This document shows, piece by piece, positions 1 to 9,889 of a DNA stretch of 64,000 nt. The position numbers were made by a program, and so were the translations under genes. The stretch comes from Paracoccus sanguinis (lineage in GTDB: Bacteria; Pseudomonadota; Alphaproteobacteria; Rhodobacterales; Rhodobacteraceae). Where the stretch lies: NCBI RefSeq assembly GCF_900106665.1, contig NZ_FNNA01000002.1, positions 1 through 64,000 of the forward strand. The letters are read 5' to 3'. Each line of letters begins with the position of its first letter. The first letter of the stretch is position 1. The notes below the pieces were generated by a model. The model did not search any database, was not told the origin of the DNA, and worked only from the letters and a program-made list of their open reading frames with translations.

Positions 1-76
1 GGCGTGCTGGGCGTCGATTCGCCGCTGGCCGCCGCCAAGCCTCGCCTCGGCGCGAAGTTGCTCGAGCTGTCCCGGA

Positions 77-988
77 ATGTCCTTCATCGCCGCCCGTGGC
101 CGGCGCTTCGTTGAGCGGCGCGATGCACGGCTGGAGGCGTTGCCCTCTAAAAGCCGCTTTGGCCCGCAATTGACCCCACTCGCCCGTGGGGGCCGCGCGG
201 CCTTGGTCGCGGCACACGAGGCCGACGAAATCGCTGCCGCCCTGCACGCCCGGGGCCGGTGGATGGATGCCGCCTCCTGCCAGGTCATGAAGGACCTGCA
301 CCGGCGCACTGCGCAGGGAACTGGCCTGGCCGAGGCGCTGCCAATGATCCTCTCCGGGCCTCCCGGCATCAGCAGATCGGCCTGGGCGCGGCACCTGGCC
401 GACCTGCTCGGGGTGCCCGTGATCCGGATCGACCTCAGCGCGGCACAGTCGGGCGCATTCTCGCTGGTCGGGGTCGAGCGCGGCTGGGAGAGCGCCGGAA
501 TGGGGATGCTGACTCAAACCATCCTGACCGAGCGGATCGCCAACCCGGTGGTGATCGTCGACGAGATCGGGCTCGCCCGCGAGACGCTGGCCACCACCGG
601 AGGAGGGACGTTGGCTGGCCTGATCCCGGCGCTTATGTCGCTGATCGAGCCGACCACCGCGCAGAACTGGACCGACCCCTATCTGCGCGTTGGTTTCGAC
701 ATGAGCCGGGTGACGTAAGTGATGACCACCAACGCGCACGACCACCTGCCACAGCCGCTGCTCGGTCGCTGCAGCGTGGTGGGGTGTCGCAAGCCGACGG
801 CCGCGGAATTCGTCGGAACGCTGCGACGGATGGGAGACGGGCGGCTTTGGGCCGAAGGAGACGGCGGTGATCCGATGTTTAGGGCGCCGAGCGATCAACT
901 CAGGCAGCATCCCCCGCGCAGCCTGCGCGCGGTGCGTCGCCTGCTTGACCGCGCCGAGGAGATCATCGCACGGCTTAGGCTGAACTGA
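77..988 (+). pseudogene. MoxR/Lon-like AAA+ ATPase, interrupted by an in-frame stop
   Basis: One reading frame carries the parts of an AAA+ ATPase but is cut by TAA at 716-718. Before the stop are a Walker A-like SGPPGISRS, which lacks the usual GK(T/S) lysine, and a Walker B-like VVIVDEIG. After the stop, in the same frame, come the sensor-1-like MTTN and PLLGRC, where an arginine-finger region is expected, then a helical lid ending in RAVRRLLDRAEEI. The transition VT-stop-VMTTN reads as one protein if the TAA replaces a sense codon. The true start may lie left of the window, since the frame is open upstream of 77. AAA+ ATPases of this kind often pair with VWA-domain proteins, and a broken VWA gene follows. 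Loss of the Walker A lysine and the stop both suggest inactivation. The family is clear; the exact subfamily is not. Confidence 0.7.
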
Positions 989-1205
989 AGGAGACGGGGG
1001 GATCCTTGCAGCGAGAGTTTGAGGATCCTGCGCGGTCCCAGCCGAGAACGGCGGTCGCTGACGCAGGACCCTCTGGGCCCGCCCGGCTGACGCCGGCCGG
1101 GGCGAGGGGGACGAACTAAGGGAGAAGGACCAATGAAGGAGGGAGGAAAAGGACGAAGGTGGTCCAGGCGGCGGGGTGGAAGGGACAGAGAAGGCGAAAG
1201 AGCGA
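781..1205 (+). repeat. Diverged direct repeat, copy A
   Basis: This stretch matches 2715-3148 at the nucleotide level. Shared blocks include cgcagcctgcgcg, gccgaggagatca, tgaactgaaggagacgggg, tttgaggatcct, gacgcagga and a gggacag/aaggcgaaa tail. The match covers the 3' end of the AAA+ frame and about 215 bp of non-coding sequence after its stop. An inverted repeat lies in the non-coding part (1021-1032 with 1062-1073). Confidence 0.7.
1021..1073 (+). other. Conserved inverted repeat after AAA+ remnant A
   Basis: The arms gaggatcctgcg (1021-1032) and cgcaggaccctc (1062-1073) pair with one mismatch around a 29-nt centre. The equivalent arms in the second repeat copy are at 2967-2978 and 3008-3019. 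Pairing is kept in both copies although the arm sequence differs. It could be a terminator or a structured RNA element; there is no obvious T-run. Confidence 0.4.
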
Positions 1206-1467
1206 AAAGCCCCGCAGCCAATCACGTCTGGACGCTCGCTCTGCTAACATAAGCGCATGACAGAAACAAAGAATCATCGTCGCCCAAATCACGATCCGAT
1301 TTCGCGCGGCTATCGATTCGAGGATGAACGGTCCTCCCATCCCGCGATCCCCCGCCGCTCGCCTTGGCGGGCTGCCCCAACCGCTGAACGGGCCGAACCT
1401 GGTTGCCTTGGTCTAGTTACTGCGCAAGATTGCCTTACGCAGCATCGATCTGGAAGCCCACGGAGAA
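1206..1467. other. Non-coding gap before the VWA remnant
   Basis: I see no convincing gene here. The short open frames on either strand have no recognisable domain. A promoter for the downstream VWA gene would be expected here, but none is clear. Confidence 0.4.
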
Positions 1468-2534
1468 ATGGTCGTGCGCCCGATTGCCCTTACAGTACTG
1501 ATACTTGCGACGGCCCCTGCCATGGCCCAAGGACACCAGCGCGCTGCTGGCGCGGTTCCTGTAGGAGAAGGGCGAGGATATCGAGAGCTGCTTCGTCGAC
1601 ACGCCGGAGATGAGCGGCGAGTCGCGCGACTCAGTTCCGCGATGCGACGGACGCGGGGCCGGGACCCCTGCGGGGGTGGGTGGTGGCGTTCGATGCGTCG
1701 GGCTTCATGGTTGGCGCGCTTGGCAGCCACACCAAGATCGACGCCGCGAAGCAGGCCGTCGTCGCGCTGCTCGATGACTTGCCCGACGAAGTTACCGCAA
1801 GTCTGATCGCCTTCCCCCATAAAGGCACGCATGACGATGCAGGTCGCGCCGACACCTGCGCAGGCATCGAGACGTTGGTCCCCATTACCGACGACACCGC
1901 ATCCGTGCAAACCGCCGCCGAGGCGCTAGAGCCGGCCCCGGCTGGGCGCACCTTGCCAATGCGCTGGTGGCCGCGGGCGCTCAGTAGACACCGTCAGAGA
2001 CAGTCGGCGGGCAGGTCGTCTACGTCGTTTCGGACGGAGAGAAGACCTGCGGCGGCGATCCGGTCGCGCAAGCCCGCGCCCTGCATGCCAGCGACATCCG
2101 GGGGGTCGTCAACATCCTGGGGTTAGGCCTGCCTGCCAAGGAGCGCGCCCAGCTTGAGGCGGTAGCACAGGCCGGCGGCGGGCTGTTCACGTCGATCAAC
2201 ACGCAAGATGAGATGTCGCGCCTGATCGAAGAGATTCGTCGCGACCACGCCAATACTTCCGAGATGGAAAAAGCGACGCTCACGCAACCTGGGCAACTGC
2301 GTCACCGACGGGGTAGTCGGCGAAGGCAACCGGATTTCAGACTGGACGAAAGAGCAGCAGCTGAGCCAGGAGCAGACGACTGCGCTAGGGAACGCCCTGA
2401 ATGATCCACACGAGGGCTACAACGCCCGCGTTGCCGATATTCAGACTAAACTCGAAGACGAGCACGACGCCGCCAACAAAGGCGTCCGGGATTAGCGCGA
2501 CAAGGACGCCGCCGAGTTCAAGGCGACGCAGTGA
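1468..2534 (+). pseudogene. Secreted VWA-domain protein, multiply frameshifted
   Basis: The frame begins with a typical signal peptide (MVVRPIALTVLILATAPAMA). It then moves through three reading frames that together spell a VWA protein. An acidic stretch (EKGEDIESCFVDTPEM) is interrupted by a stop. The VWA core follows from 1680, with VAFDASGFMVG as a MIDAS-like motif (usually DxSxS) and SLIAFPHKG. In another frame are VVYVVSDGEKTCGGDPV and VVNILGLGLPAKERAQLEAV, and last a Glu/Lys-rich coiled tail with an internal TAG, ending at TGA 2532-2534. At least three frame changes plus stops show that it is dead. Such proteins are periplasmic or surface adhesion or metal-site scaffolds, often partnered with MoxR ATPases, which fits the broken AAA+ gene upstream. 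Confidence 0.72.
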
Positions 2535-2674
2535 TCCTCTAGGCTGGCAGCGTATCTCCGCTCATGCAATTCACTACCGCGGCCGGGGCCTTGCGGCAAT
2601 CGCTAACCAACTCAACTTGTTTTCAATGAGCGGACTGAAGCGGTGCGCTCCCCCGGAGGGCCCGCGTTGGCTGG

Positions 2675-2935
2675 TTGCAACTACGTGATTACGTGAGGTG
2701 CGACCCACGCTTCACCCCTCGAGTGGTGGACTATCGCCAGCCGACGCTGGCGGAATACGCGGGGACGCTGCGTCGGACTGGGGGACAGGCGGCTTTGGGC
2801 AAAGGAAACGCCGGGGATCCTGTTTTCCGAGCGCGGACGTATCACCTTACGCAAGATCCGCTGCGCAGCCTGCGCGCCGTGCGACGACTGGTCGACCGTG
2901 CCGAGGAGATCACCATGCGGCCAAAGGTGAACTGA
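2675..2935 (+). pseudogene. 3' fragment of a second AAA+ ATPase
   Basis: The 86-residue frame matches the lid end of the first AAA+ remnant: RQPTLAEYAGTLRRTGG versus RKPTAAEFVGTLRRMGD, and RSLRAVRRLVDRAEEI versus RSLRAVRRLLDRAEEI. No Walker A or B region precedes it, so only the C-terminal part exists. It probably arose by duplication of the 3' end with its downstream sequence, followed by divergence. Confidence 0.6.
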
Positions 2936-3148
2936 AGGAGACGGGGCGATCCTCGCGACAGGGTTTGAGGATCCTACGCAAACCCGACCGCGGGTAGCGG
3001 CCGGTGACGCAGGATCTTCGGGCCCCGGTCGGCATGTGCCGCCCGGGTGGAGGGGGAGGAATGAAGGGAAAAGAAACAGGGAAGGAGGAGAAGGACGGAG
3101 GCGTTGAATGCGGTGAGGCGCAAGGGACAGCGAAGGCGAAAACAGCGA
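2715..3148 (+). repeat. Diverged direct repeat, copy B
   Basis: Second copy of the 781-1205 repeat, in the same orientation and about 1.9 kb away. It contains the AAA+ C-terminal fragment, the shared tgaactgaaggagacgggg stop region and the paired arms at 2967-2978 and 3008-3019. The two copies bracket the VWA remnant. Confidence 0.7.
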
Positions 3149-3480
3149 GGGTGATCGGGAAACGAAGGGTCAACGTCACGCAACGCACGATGCCAAGTTT
3201 TTCACTTATGAATATCCTGTGGACTTTCAATATTTGCTTCGGCCTTTTTAGGGCGGCGGCGGGTATAGCGGAATACAATGACTGTTCATCCTCGCCTCGA
3301 TAGCGGCGCGGACTTGAATTAAGGTAAGTCTTCGACGCAGGCCCTCAGAGGAGAGGTCCGGCACCTAGAACCCATGGTCAAAGGAAAGTGCTGTCCGTGC
3401 CTTGCAACAGCGCCCCGGTTGGTCAAAATCCTCGCGCGTGTACATTCTCGTCAATTGAGAAAACTGGTGAAAGGCTGACC
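3149..3480. other. Intergenic region before the giant helicase gene
   Basis: The helicase frame stays open back to a GTG at 3388, but that N-terminal extension looks non-native. A promoter is likely here; I cannot place -35 and -10 boxes with confidence. There is no repeat or RNA gene. Confidence 0.4.
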
Positions 3481-6400
3481 ATGGGCGATGACACGGGAGC
3501 TATGACCGCCTCCAAGCCACCAGCCGCGGCGCCCGAGATTTTGGTTAAGCTCGCACCGAACGTCACCTTCGCATCCCAGCAGAACGACGTGGCGGTGCTC
3601 GCTGACCTGGTAATAACGAACCCGACCGACTGCGACCTGGACGACCTCGTGTTGAAGGTGTCGGCGGAGCCTCCCGTGATCGGGCCCCGCTCTTGGACCT
3701 TCGACCGGATCGACGCCGGCAGCGTGGTGAGGCCGCGTGATCGCCACCTTCCGCTGTCAGGAGGGTTCCTCGACAGGCTGACGGACAAGGTTCGCGCGAA
3801 CGTGCGGTTCGAGCTGCGCCAGGGTGAGGCGCTGCTGGCCGAGACAGACGTGCCGCTCACGGCCCTGGCGCGGCACGAGTGGGGCGGCTCGGTTTATGTC
3901 CCCGAACTGCTGGCGGCCTTCGTCACGCCGAACGACCCGGCGGTGGACCGACTCCTCAAGGCGGCGTCTGAAGTGCTGCGGGCGGCCGGAAAGCCCGGCG
4001 CGCTCGACGGCTATCAGTCCGGGTCTCGAACGCGCGCTTGGGAACTCGCGGCGGCGATCTGGAGCGCAGTGGCGGCGCGGGGGCTGTCCTATGCCGTGCC
4101 GCCGGCAAGCTTCGAGACCACCGGCCAGAAGGTGCGGTTGCCATCCGACGTCGAGGCTTCGGGCCTCGCGACCTGCCTCGACACCGCGCTCTTGTTCGCA
4201 GGCTGCTACGAGCAGGTGGGGCTCCACCCGATCGTGGTCTTTACCAAGGGCCACGCCTTCGCGGGAGCTTGGCTTCAGCCTCAGCACCTGCCGGGTATTA
4301 CCACCGACGATCCCCAGGTTCTGCGGAAGGCGCTGAGTCTGAACGAGTTGGTCCTGTTCGAGACGACACTAGCCACGGCGGATCACCCCGTGGCCTTCTC
4401 GAAGGCCGTCGCCGAGGCAGGAAGGCAACTCGCCGAAGAGCGCGACGCCGAATTTGCGCTCGCCATCGACATCAGGCAGGCGCGTCGGCGCGGCATCGGC
4501 CCGCTCCCGCAGCTGGCCGCAGGCGTCTCCGGGGACGTGGACGCCGAGCCCGTGCGTCGCGCCCCCACACTGGAGGTCGCGCCCGAATTGCCAGGCTTCG
4601 ACTTGGACGATCGGACGCAGGACGACGCGCCCCAGACGCCGCAAGAGCGGCTCGATCGCTGGAAGCGCGACCTCCTCGACCTCTCGAAGCGCAACCGGCT
4701 GCTGAACCTTAGGTCCGGCACGACGGCCATTCCGCTGTTCTGCCCCGACCCCGCGAAGCTTGAGGACCTGATCGCTGAGGGCAAACACGTCGCCCTCGTC
4801 GCTGCGCCCCAGCCGGCTGCGGGCGTGGGCCAGGTCGATGCGACGTTGCGCCTGCTTCGGACGGGTGACGACCACGACGAGGAGATTGCCCGCGAGGCGC
4901 TGGAGCGGCGACAGGTGATCGCCAACACTGACGCGAAAACCCTCGAGAAGGGCGCGATCGAACTTTACCGGAAGGCCAAGGCGGACCTTGAGGAAGGGGG
5001 GAGCAACACGCTGTTCCTCGCGCTCGGCACGCTGCGATGGTCGCCCTCGAACGACCACCGCAGCCACTATCGCGCGCCGATGATCCTTTTGCCCGTGCGG
5101 CTGGAGCGGACGAGCGCAAAGACCAAACCCTACCTGAAGGGTCACGAGGACGACCCGGTCTTCAATCTCACGCTCCTCGAGATGTTGAAGCAGGACTTCG
5201 GCATCGACATGCCGGACCTCGCGGGCGAGCTGCCCAGCGACGGGAGCGGGGTTGACGTCAAGCGCGTGTGGGACCTCGTGCGCCACCGCATCAAGGACGT
5301 GCCGGGCTTTGAGGTTGTCCCCGAAGTCGTGCTGTCAACGTTCTCGTTTGCCAAATACTTAATGTGGAGGGATCTTTCCGAGCGCACGGAGACCTTGAAG
5401 CGCACCCCGTTCGTGCGGCACCTGATCGACACCCCGCGCGAGCCCTACGCGGGCGGCGCGGGGTTCGTCTCGCCATGCGAGATCGACGTCCGCGTGGACC
5501 CGGCCGAACTCCTGGCGCCCCTGCATGCAGACTCGAGCCAGATCGTCGCTATCCACGCGTCTGGCGGCGATGGCGATTTCGTGTTGGAGGGACCACCCGG
5601 CACCGGCAAATCCGAGACGATCGGCAACATCATCGCCCACAACCTCGGCCTCGGTCGCAAGGTGCTGTTCGTGTCCGAAAAGATGGCGGCCCTCGACGTC
5701 GTGCACCGCCGGCTCGCCAAGGCGGGTCTGGGGGATCTGTGCCTGGAGTTGCACTCGGCCAAGGCCAACAAGAAGGGGGTTCTGCAGCAGCTTGACCGCG
5801 CCTGGCGCTCGCGCGAGGTGCTGTCGCAGGAGTCTTGGGAGGCAAAGGCACGCGAGCTCAAGCGGGCGCGGGACAAGCTCAACGGCTTCGTCGCTGCTCT
5901 CCACACCCCCGGGCCGGCCGGTGTCAGCGCTCGAGATGCGATCGCACGCTTATCGCGCTGGGGCGACCTCCACATGGTGGAGCTGGACTGGCCCCGCACG
6001 CAAGACGAGCTGCTGCGCGTCCGCACGCCAGACGTTCTGACCGGCATGGTCGAGACCGCACGAAGCCTCGGCCGGCAGTTCAGCCAGATCACGCCCGAGG
6101 ACGTCGAGGTATTCGCAGGCGTCGGTCATACGGACTGGTCGAACGCCTGGCGCGACGGCATGTCCGTGGCGGCGCGCGCGCTCGACGCCGCGGTCACCGA
6201 ATTGGTCTCGGCGCGCGCGCAGTTTTTCCAGCGGCTGGGGATGGAGGCAGACGAGGTGCGCGAGGACGAGGTGAGCGCTCTCGCCGATCTCGCACGGCTC
6301 ATCCCTGCGTGCGAGGCCACAGACCTGAGCTTCGCGCTGAAGCCGGATGCGCGCGAGACCTTCGCGCGACTCCGGGACCTCGGCACCGCGCTCGGCGCCT

Positions 6401-9400
6401 ACCGGGACCGCCGCGGCCGGCTACCCTCGGCCTTTGCCGAGGACCGGATCGCAGGCCAACCGGTCGAGTCCTGGATTACCGAGCGCGACGAAGCCAGGTC
6501 ACGCAATATCCTGTTCCGCGGCAGCGCCCTTCGCGCGCTGCGCACCAAGCTTGGGTCGGCCTACGGCTTGGCACCCGGCCAGGTCGAGATGCCTGAGGAT
6601 CACCTCGAGGCGCTGCGAGACCTTGCCCGCGACCAGGCGGCGCTGAAGGCCCTGGAGGCTGACCTGCCGCCCGGCACGCCTTGGCGCAGTCTTGCCACGG
6701 AAACTGCCCGGCTCAACGACGCCGTCGAGCAAGGGGATGCACTCCGCGCTGCGGTGACGCGTTACTCGGCTTTGAAGACTGACCCCGTCACAGCGCGATC
6801 GCACCTGACGCAAGCGCTCTGCGAGAATCGCGACCTTCTGGAGCCGGGCGGCCCAGCCGATGCGGCCGCCAAGCGTGTGACCGCGGCGGCGGAGGAATTC
6901 GGTCGGACGCTGACAGCATGGCGAGAGGCGATCAAGTCCCCTGCCGGCGACGGCAGCGCGGTGCCGCTTGCGCAGATCGCGGCCGAAGCGCGGGCGGTCG
7001 CCGACCGGGACCGGCGCCTGAACGTGTGGTGCGCCTGGGCGGCCGCCAAGCGCGAGGCCGAGACCGCCGGACTGCGACCTCTTGTCGTGGCACTGGAGGC
7101 GGGGCGGGTGTCACACGACATGGCACACGAGGCGATGCTGACGGCTTATTGCCGCTGGGCCGCGCCGCTGCTCATCGATGCCAGCGAGCCGCTGCGCCGA
7201 TTCTCGGGCCTGACCCACGAGGCTATGATCGCCGAGTTCCAGCGCCTTGACGCGGAGCTCGCCGAGATGACCGCCGGCCACATCCGTGCCAAGCTGTCGG
7301 CCGGGGTCCCCTCGCGCAATTCGCCCACCGCCGGACCGGGCTTCGGGGTGTTGTCGCGCGAAATCCAGAAGCAGGCACGCCATCTGCCCGTCCGCAAGCT
7401 CGTGGCGCAGATGGGGCCGTCCTTGACCACGCTCACCCCCTGCCTGCTCATGAGCCCGCTGTCCGTCGCGCAGTTCCTGCCCGCAGAGACCAGCCTCTTC
7501 GACCTGGTGGTCTTCGACGAGGCGAGCCAGATCACTGTCTACGACGCGGTAGGCGCCATCGCGCGGGGGCGGCGCTGCGTGATCGTCGGCGACCCGAAGC
7601 AGATGCCCCCCACCAATTTCTTCGCCAAGGCACCCGGAGACGACGACGGCGACGGCTCCGTGGACACCGACCTCGACAGCATCCTCGACGAAGCGCTGGC
7701 CGCGCGCGTTCCGTTGCACCGGCTGACCGGCCACTACCGCAGTCGGCACGAAAGCCTGATCGCCTTCTCGAACCACGCCTATTATGACGGCGAATTGGTC
7801 ACCTACCCGGCCGCCGACACGCGCGACACGGTCGTGTCGCTGCGCAAGGTCGCTGGCACTTACGGCCGCGGGCGGGGCCAGACCAACCCGGAGGAGGCCA
7901 AGGCAGTCGTGGCCGAGGTCGTGGCCCGCCTGCGCGACCCGGCGCGGCAGGCCCAGTCGCTGGGCGTGGTGACGCTGAATGCCAAGCAGCAGGAACTGAT
8001 CCTCAATCTCCTCGACGACGAAAGACGCCGCGACCCTGCACTCGAGCGGTTCTTCGGCGACGCCGCGCCCGAGCCGGTGTTCGTCAAGAACCTCGAGACC
8101 GTGCAGGGCGATCAGCGCGATGTGATCCTGTTGTCGATCACCTTCGGCCCGACCGAGCCCGACAGCCCGACGATGTCGATGAATTTCGGGCCTCTGAACG
8201 GCAAGGGCGGGCAGCGCCGCTTGAATGTCGCCATCACCCGCGCAACGAGTGAGGTGATGATCTTCGCCAGTTTCGATCCGTCGATGATCGACCTGACGCG
8301 CACCTCGGCCGAGGCGATGCGTGATCTCAAGCATTACCTCGAATTCGCGCAGCGCGGTCCCGCGGCGCTGATGGGCGCGGTGCGGAATATGGGGGGAACC
8401 GCGGGATACGACTCGGACTTCGAGATGGCGGTGGCCGAGGCGCTCCGGGCGCGGGGCTGGACGGTGCGGACACAGGTCGGCGCGTCGAAATTCCGCATCG
8501 ACCTGGGCGTCGTCCATCCTGACGCCCCGGGGAGCTTCCTCGCGGGCGTGGAGTGCGACGGCGCAACCTATCACGCCTCACCCTCGGCGCGCGACCGTGA
8601 CCGTGTGCGCCACATCATCCGCGAGACCCTCGGCTGGCGTCTGGCCCGCGTGTGGTCCACCGACTGGTTCAACGACCGCGAAACCGTGCTGGAGCGGCTC
8701 GATGCGCGCCTCCGCGAACTGTTGGATGAGGATCGCGCGAGAGCGGCCCGCGAGGACGCAGAGCGTGCGGCGGAGGAGATGCGTCGCACCGAGGTGGCCG
8801 CAGCGGCTGTCCTGCCAGACAGCGTCCCCGCAGGCTCTCACGATCAGTCCGCCTTGATCGAACCGTCTGCATCGGCGGACGAGGTTCCCACCCCTCCTCC
8901 CGAAATGCCCCTCGCCGGTGACGACGGGCAGCCCGTCGATCCGTCCGTCATCACGCCACCCACGTCGCTCGAACCTCTGGAACGCATCGAGCCTCTCGCG
9001 GCGGGCCGACTGGCCGCGGCCTCGCGTGATCCCGCGCAGTTCCATAACCCCTCCTACAGGACCATCCTGACTGCAATGGCGGCCGAAATCATTTCCCAGG
9101 AGGGACCGGTGACCTTCAAGCGGCTGAGCGACCTCATCGCCCGCGAGCATGGCTTTAAGCGGACCGGAAAGGCGATCTCATCGACTGTATGGACAGCGAT
9201 CAAGCACCTTGGCCCGCGCACGCGCGCGTCTGATGGCCATGAGGTCTTCTGGCCCGAGGCGGCGGCTCCCCAGGAGATCATCGCTTTCCGAGGGCTGCGG
9301 GTCGCAGGCCGTAACCGGGACTGGAATGAAGTACCCCTCCCCGAAAAACTCGGCCTCATCCGGTCGCTAGCCGATGTCGGGTACGCCGACCTGCCCCGCG

Positions 9401-9492
9401 CCGTCGGCTCCGCGATCGGCTACAAGCGGCTGACGGAGAGTTTCAAGACGGAAGTGGCGAGATTGTCTGGTGCCGTAAAGGGGCAATCGTAA
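3481..9492 (+). CDS. DUF4011 superfamily 1 helicase with transglutaminase-like, Vsr-like nuclease and DUF3320 domains (Hhe-like defence candidate)
   Basis: A 2003-residue multidomain protein. The start is placed at ATG 3481, preceded by gaaagg; an upstream GTG at 3388 is less likely. In order: a beta-rich N-terminus; a transglutaminase-like patch near residues 225-260 (TCLDTALLFA and KGHAF supply Cys and His); the DUF4011 entry near 391 (RWKRDLLDLSKRNRLL); helicase Walker A GPPGTGKSE near 704; a long helical insert; DEAS near 1346 with GDPKQMPP; late helicase motifs TVQGDQRD and NVAITRA; a Vsr/MTES_1575-type nuclease fold near 1640-1735 (FRIDLGV, GVECDGATYH); and DUF3320 near 1855-1925. The order DUF4011-helicase-Vsr-DUF3320 matches a single-gene anti-phage factor reported as Hhe (from memory). 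Motifs look intact, unlike the decayed neighbours. It probably recognises and cuts or unwinds foreign DNA; the target is unknown. Confidence 0.85.
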   Translation: MGDDTGAMTASKPPAAAPEILVKLAPNVTFASQQNDVAVLADLVITNPTDCDLDDLVLKVSAEPPVIGPRSWTFDRIDAGSVVRPRDRHLPLSGGFLDRLTDKVRANVRFELRQGEALLAETDVPLTALARHEWGGSVYVPELLAAFVTPNDPAVDRLLKAASEVLRAAGKPGALDGYQSGSRTRAWELAAAIWSAVAARGLSYAVPPASFETTGQKVRLPSDVEASGLATCLDTALLFAGCYEQVGLHPIVVFTKGHAFAGAWLQPQHLPGITTDDPQVLRKALSLNELVLFETTLATADHPVAFSKAVAEAGRQLAEERDAEFALAIDIRQARRRGIGPLPQLAAGVSGDVDAEPVRRAPTLEVAPELPGFDLDDRTQDDAPQTPQERLDRWKRDLLDLSKRNRLLNLRSGTTAIPLFCPDPAKLEDLIAEGKHVALVAAPQPAAGVGQVDATLRLLRTGDDHDEEIAREALERRQVIANTDAKTLEKGAIELYRKAKADLEEGGSNTLFLALGTLRWSPSNDHRSHYRAPMILLPVRLERTSAKTKPYLKGHEDDPVFNLTLLEMLKQDFGIDMPDLAGELPSDGSGVDVKRVWDLVRHRIKDVPGFEVVPEVVLSTFSFAKYLMWRDLSERTETLKRTPFVRHLIDTPREPYAGGAGFVSPCEIDVRVDPAELLAPLHADSSQIVAIHASGGDGDFVLEGPPGTGKSETIGNIIAHNLGLGRKVLFVSEKMAALDVVHRRLAKAGLGDLCLELHSAKANKKGVLQQLDRAWRSREVLSQESWEAKARELKRARDKLNGFVAALHTPGPAGVSARDAIARLSRWGDLHMVELDWPRTQDELLRVRTPDVLTGMVETARSLGRQFSQITPEDVEVFAGVGHTDWSNAWRDGMSVAARALDAAVTELVSARAQFFQRLGMEADEVREDEVSALADLARLIPACEATDLSFALKPDARETFARLRDLGTALGAYRDRRGRLPSAFAEDRIAGQPVESWITERDEARSRNILFRGSALRALRTKLGSAYGLAPGQVEMPEDHLEALRDLARDQAALKALEADLPPGTPWRSLATETARLNDAVEQGDALRAAVTRYSALKTDPVTARSHLTQALCENRDLLEPGGPADAAAKRVTAAAEEFGRTLTAWREAIKSPAGDGSAVPLAQIAAEARAVADRDRRLNVWCAWAAAKREAETAGLRPLVVALEAGRVSHDMAHEAMLTAYCRWAAPLLIDASEPLRRFSGLTHEAMIAEFQRLDAELAEMTAGHIRAKLSAGVPSRNSPTAGPGFGVLSREIQKQARHLPVRKLVAQMGPSLTTLTPCLLMSPLSVAQFLPAETSLFDLVVFDEASQITVYDAVGAIARGRRCVIVGDPKQMPPTNFFAKAPGDDDGDGSVDTDLDSILDEALAARVPLHRLTGHYRSRHESLIAFSNHAYYDGELVTYPAADTRDTVVSLRKVAGTYGRGRGQTNPEEAKAVVAEVVARLRDPARQAQSLGVVTLNAKQQELILNLLDDERRRDPALERFFGDAAPEPVFVKNLETVQGDQRDVILLSITFGPTEPDSPTMSMNFGPLNGKGGQRRLNVAITRATSEVMIFASFDPSMIDLTRTSAEAMRDLKHYLEFAQRGPAALMGAVRNMGGTAGYDSDFEMAVAEALRARGWTVRTQVGASKFRIDLGVVHPDAPGSFLAGVECDGATYHASPSARDRDRVRHIIRETLGWRLARVWSTDWFNDRETVLERLDARLRELLDEDRARAAREDAERAAEEMRRTEVAAAAVLPDSVPAGSHDQSALIEPSASADEVPTPPPEMPLAGDDGQPVDPSVITPPTSLEPLERIEPLAAGRLAAASRDPAQFHNPSYRTILTAMAAEIISQEGPVTFKRLSDLIAREHGFKRTGKAISSTVWTAIKHLGPRTRASDGHEVFWPEAAAPQEIIAFRGLRVAGRNRDWNEVPLPEKLGLIRSLADVGYADLPRAVGSAIGYKRLTESFKTEVARLSGAVKGQS

Positions 9493-9591
9493 CGGAAGCT
9501 TTCGCTTTATCCATGCCGCAGACCTGAACCCGGACAGCCCGTAGCGCTCGCTCGCCCCCGCTCGCGCCTGGTCGCCGATCTGATACGGACG

Positions 9592-9889
9592 GTGGCCCGC
9601 CAGGCCCTCGTCACGATCGTGGACCTGTGGTTGTTTGAGCAGGTCGACGCCTTGTTGATCTCGGGCCAGCTGTATGACAGCAACCGCGCATTATCGTGCT
9701 CAGCAGCTGGGGCGTCTGCACGCAGCGGGGATCGCCGTGCACGTCATCCGCGGCAACCACGACACCCTGTCCGTCATCGCGCGCGGGCTGGTTGTGCTCG
9801 AAAGCACCCACGAGTGTGCGGCCGAAGCCGTCCGGCTGGACAGCCCACGCGAACGCTTTTCTGTGGAGCTGCATGGACCCCAGCTCTGA
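9592..9889 (+). pseudogene. SbcD-like metallophosphoesterase remnant
   Basis: Two frames joined near 9680 spell the N-terminal part of a calcineurin-type DNA repair nuclease. VDALLISGQLYDSN comes first, then LGRLHAAGIAVHVIRGNHDTLS, where GNHD is the phosphodiesterase metal motif, then RLDSPRERFSVELHG. The normal GD motif reads GQ here and the frame is broken, so it is not functional. The later part (to about 10300) is too decayed to follow, although short frames such as 10040-10154 look protein-like. Confidence 0.6.

Noticed and set aside
895..1340. Two minus-strand frames in the first repeat region
   Set aside because: They overlap the AAA+ remnant and its repeat and are rich in Arg/Pro/Ser; probably chance frames.
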